Assembly (NCBI GenBank): GCA_965153355.1
Contig: OZ231127.1
Location: 55,552,001 to 55,616,000, forward strand
Source of the DNA: Flaccisagitta enflata
Taxonomy: Eukaryota; Chaetognatha; Sagittoidea; Aphragmophora
DNA: 64,000 nt
Reading direction: 5' to 3'
Shown: positions 58,525-64,000 of the stretch, in pieces
Numbering within the stretch: the stretch's first letter is position 1
Layout: every line of letters starts with the position of its first letter
The notes under the pieces: generated by a model
Databases searched by the model: none
Seen by the model: only the letters and a program-made list of their open reading frames with translations
Told to the model about the DNA's origin: nothing
Translations under genes and position numbers: made by a program

Positions 58525-59094
58525 CAAACGATTTATCAACAGCTTTTTGATAAAAACGCATCTTCATCACTTCATTCAATAGGGCCAGAGATAGATAAAT
58601 AGATCATTTGGAAAAAAGTCGAAGAATACCTTCGGCTTTTTTGAATCTTTTTCATTTTTTCGCATTTTTCGCATTTTTCGCATTTTTCCCAAAAAACGAG
58701 GAATCGAGTTAGTTGAAGTCTCATTGAACTTTGAAATGTTTCAGGTGATAATTGTGCATCTTGGCAGCACAGTCTATCTCTCATTTCAACTCCAGACTAC
58801 CAGAGGCTTTGTCTGACAGTCAATCCATCGGTCTGTTGGTCCGTTTGTCCGTCCGAGTGGAAAAACAAGGGGTCTAAATGCTTGTGTGTAAGGGTTGAGG
58901 TTGGGGTGTGGATGGGGGTTGGATGCCCCTGTCCACTTGTTCGCAACTCTCGTTTTTTCTCTCAGAATTTACGACTTTTTTTCTACGGCGATAAGCCGCC
59001 TTTGTTGGTAAATAAATGGTAGATAGTATATTGAATTATCAATAAATCTCTATAAATGTAACACGGAAATTTTAGGTTTTTCTCTTCATTTCCC

Positions 59095-59398
59095 CTTCTC
59101 TCTTCATGTCTCTTCTTGTCTCTTTTGTCTCTTTCGTCTCTTTTGTCTCTTTTGTCTCTCATGGATCCTTTGTGTCTCCTATGTCTCTCTTTTTCTCTTA
59201 TGTCTCCTACGTCTCTTATTTCTGCTATTTCTCTTTTGTCTCATATGTCTCATATGTCTCATATGTCTCATATGGCTCATATGTCTCATATGTCACTAAT
59301 GTCTCTTCATGTCTCCCATGTCTCTTATGTCTCCTCTTGTTTCCTTATGTGTCTCCATGTCTCTTAAGGTCTCGCCATATCCCTTCATGTCTCTTCAT
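59095..59398 (+). repeat. Minisatellite, ~9-10-bp GTCTCNTAT/GTCTCTTTT unit
   Basis: About 30 units such as TGTCTCTTTT, TGTCTCATA and TGTCTCCTA in a row, leading straight into the G-rich block. Confidence 0.8.
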
Positions 59399-59528
59399 GG
59401 GGAGGGGGTGTGGGAGGGTGGGAAGGCGTGGGGGGATGGGGAGGCGTGGGTTGTGGGGAGACAGGCGGGAGGCGGGGGGACGGCTGGGGAGGCGTGGGGG
59501 GGGGCGGGGGGAGGGGAGTGGGGGTGAG
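59399..59528 (+). other. G-rich block with G-quadruplex potential
   Basis: About 130 bp made mostly of G runs of three to seven (GGGGAGGGGG, GGCGTGGGGGG, GGGGCGGGGG) separated by 1-5 bases. It contrasts sharply with the CT-rich DNA before it and the AT-rich DNA after it. Confidence 0.7.
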
Positions 59529-59529
59529 G

Positions 59530-60371
59530 GAGTCATCAATTTACATTTTTCTCTTTATCTCAATATCATCTTTTCTTCATATCATTATATCAAAATATCT
59601 TTATATCTTAATAGATTGTATCCTAATATCTTACATCTAAAGAGGACGCGTCTATTGGACATCTCTTGGTCTTGTTTATTAATCGTGACAATTTCGACAC
59701 CATTGTCACGGTAATGTCACAGCGCGGTTGTGACAACATTGTAACGTCATTGTCAGTGTCGTCGCAATGCGGTTGCGACATCATTGTGCAAGGAATTGAT
59801 ATTCAAATACATTGGAGCACCGCTAGGGCGCAACCGCTTAAAGGGCATGCCTCCCCATAAGGCATCAAACTTTCAGTACCAGAAAAGATTATGTAGTTAT
59901 TTCTATGATGGCAATAAGGCAGCTTCACTATAATTCATAATCTTGCTCGATCCCTTGCCATGCGCTCAAGTGAAGCTGAACTGTACGCATGAAAGTCAAT
60001 GGATGCCATCGTAACATGTATGATCTTCATCACCTTCTTGATGAGCCATCCATTGGGTTTTCTTACATTTTCAATCGTGGGTCCTCGTAATCAAATCGTC
60101 TGTTTTGTCTGTACGACTATGAATGTAACCAGGTAGACGCCGTCAAGGCGAGTTCTCAGCGTTTGACGTCATCACCGGGTTTTTTTTCCTCGTAAATTGA
60201 CGTCATAGGTCGTTTTAATCCTCTCAAAAAGTTGGCATTATTGTAACTGTGTTATCGGGTTGCTATACATCAACGTCATCGACAACGCATCGTCTTTATC
60301 GTCATCACCATCATTGACGTCGTCGTCGTCGTCGTCGTCATATCCATCTCTACCGGCCATCATCAGAAATC

Positions 60372-60373
<2 letters not shown>
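59530..60373. other. No gene seen; small inverted words
   Basis: 59680-59790 repeats TTGTGACA, TGTCACGG and TTGCGACATC in both orientations at short spacing. The remainder is unique. Confidence 0.35.
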
Positions 60374-60963
<590 letters not shown>

Positions 60964-60964
60964 G

Positions 60965-62349
60965 GTTTGAGTCGTTCGTGGAGCAGAAGATAAGGAAAGC
61001 GAGCGGCTAACCTCATGGGGGCCATGAGGCCAAACCGGGAGTCTAGAGGAAAAATTAGATGAAGGTGATGATGAAAAGGGCGGAAATGAAGCGGATGCCA
61101 GTGGAAACAGTTAAGCTTGCTTGTTGGTGTTTGGAGGGTTGGCGCTCGAAGCTTGGGGTTTGTAGGCTCGATGCGCGATGCCCGGTAGTGAGGATACAGT
61201 GCTCAATGCTTGGGGCTTGGGGTTCGTAATTTGAGCTATGAGTTATGAGTTCGAAGGATAAGGCAAGCGACGGTGGAGTGAGCATGGGGTGGGGAAGGGT
61301 ATGGATGTTGTATGTCCCTGCCCATCCGTCCGCAACGGTATTGTGACCCCGCGTCACTTGATACATCACTGACCAGGAAGGAAAATATTTTGGCGCAAGT
61401 GTTACTAAAGGAGATGTTGTTTATTTTGATTCAATCAGCTTCACTTAATGATTCGATTAAAATTCACTTACCAAGTCGCAAGACACTAATAATGTTATCC
61501 ATCGGTACACTTGGTTTGTCTTAAGAATATTCCTAAAAGCCGTTCCTTACTAAGAATGACCTGCAACATTCTTTATTCGAACACGCATTAAAAAAGCAGC
61601 TTTTGGGATCCCGCGTGCAGAAATCCGAATCCAAATTATGACTACAATTATGTCACACTGATGTGGCGGTGTCACATTGTTTTACACTAACTAAAGTGAT
61701 TTCACTGATAAGTGTTGACTTTATATTTTTTTTCTTTTGCATGATCTGATACTACATACCCCTGAAATCTTAAGCAGCAACCTGGTTAGAAAACAGAAAG
61801 GCATCAATGTGCAATGGGCCGACAGATCGTGGACATAATTCGGACTTAATGTCCGCGGGTCCTCGAAACCAGCCAGAAAATCACGCCAAAAAATGATCTT
61901 TTTTTTCGCAAAATTTGAGGTGTTTCTCCTCATGAATAGACATGGTCAAATCATTTGTACACAAATCATAGAACATGTTTCAGAGACTTTATTTAGTATT
62001 TTGCTATATCTTTATTTGATTTATGGCGTCATGAAATGTTGCAAACTAGATGAAACATACAGTAGTGAAGCATAACCCATGGCAAGATTGGTTGTTTGCG
62101 GCAAGGCAGAACTGATTAGCAGAAACGCTATCATATTGCAGACCAGCCAATATACCTTTGCTAAATCGCGTGTGTTGGCGTCAAAAAATGTCATAAAAAA
62201 AGAAGAAACTGATACGTAAACTTGGAAAGGGAAAAAGAAAAAAAAAGGAGGATCGGGAAGAGAAATAAAGATGAAAAACGAGAAATTGATCACTTTGAGA
62301 AATTTCTTGACGAACGAGAAGAGAAATTGGTTGTTACGCCGATGATGGG
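60965..62349. other. No gene seen; one family C copy
   Basis: 61130-61260 contains repeated CTTGGGGYTTG/GATGC words of about 10 bp. Small frames at 61312, 61893 and 62021 have no motifs. Confidence 0.35.
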
Positions 62350-63889
<1,540 letters not shown>

Positions 63890-64000
63890 CACAACGGAGC
63901 AGCCGTTTCATTAAGTCGGGTTAAAGGATAGACGAGGAATTGATTTGAGCCATTTTCATATAACGACTCCGCCTCTTTCCTTTTTTCGATCTGAGTTAAC

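Noticed and set aside
59410-59640. Gly-rich frame
   Set aside because: Product of the G-run block; no codon structure.

Overview
This is metazoan nuclear DNA. The genes have many introns with GT/AG boundaries and the products are animal-type: a tandem-domain receptor tyrosine phosphatase, an XK-related scramblase family protein and a ZBBX-like B-box protein. There are two kinds of non-LTR retrotransposon, several small TIR transposons and a very high microsatellite load. It looks like an invertebrate, but I cannot name the phylum. Most long open frames here are translations of simple repeats and are not genes.

Layout. 46-12515 (+): last nine exons of a receptor-type protein tyrosine phosphatase, entering the window inside catalytic domain D1 and ending after a degenerate D2 and a Gln/His-rich tail. 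A complete two-exon XK-related gene (3426-6216, +) is nested in one of its introns. The introns on either side of the 128-nt exon at 8488-8615 carry an all-purine tract and an all-pyrimidine tract that are mutually complementary, plus a short hairpin at 8938-9075. 12516-19540: gene-poor. 19541-19836: a long inverted repeat. 19965-20510 (-): a possible small single-pass membrane protein. 22960-26510 (-): a dead R2/R4-type LINE with a restriction-like endonuclease domain. 26500-33320: simple repeats, tandem repeats and dispersed elements. 33578-35446 (-): a single-pass membrane protein gene with a charged low-complexity cytoplasmic region. 39214-44207 (+): a ZBBX-like gene in two exons, with an in-frame Asn tract. 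46777-49206 (-): an SR-rich/coiled-coil coding sequence split in three by copies of one foldback repeat. 49803-49979: a pogo/Tigger-like MITE. 49982-51890 (+): a 5'-truncated CR1/jockey-superfamily LINE with one in-frame stop. 55987-56943: a Tc1-like element. 62350-63725: a degenerate ~65-bp tandem array containing a TA-flanked MITE.

Dispersed repeats. Family A is a short element with a terminal hairpin, AGTYGCG...CGCRACT, and a variable (CCGT)n interior; about 18 copies or fragments are present on both strands. Its stem bases and a subterminal motif co-vary between copies. Family B is a foldback element whose arms (CTTTTTGGGCAGCGGCCCC... and its complement) enclose a minisatellite that itself often reverses direction half-way; eight copies are present. 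Family C is a G-rich/CCCTGCCCA segment ending in a GTGAC/GTCAC hairpin. I could not match A, B or C to a named family from memory, and they are the best candidates for undescribed elements here.

The genes do not form an evident pathway. Splice boundaries were read by eye from the frame and from GT/AG sites.
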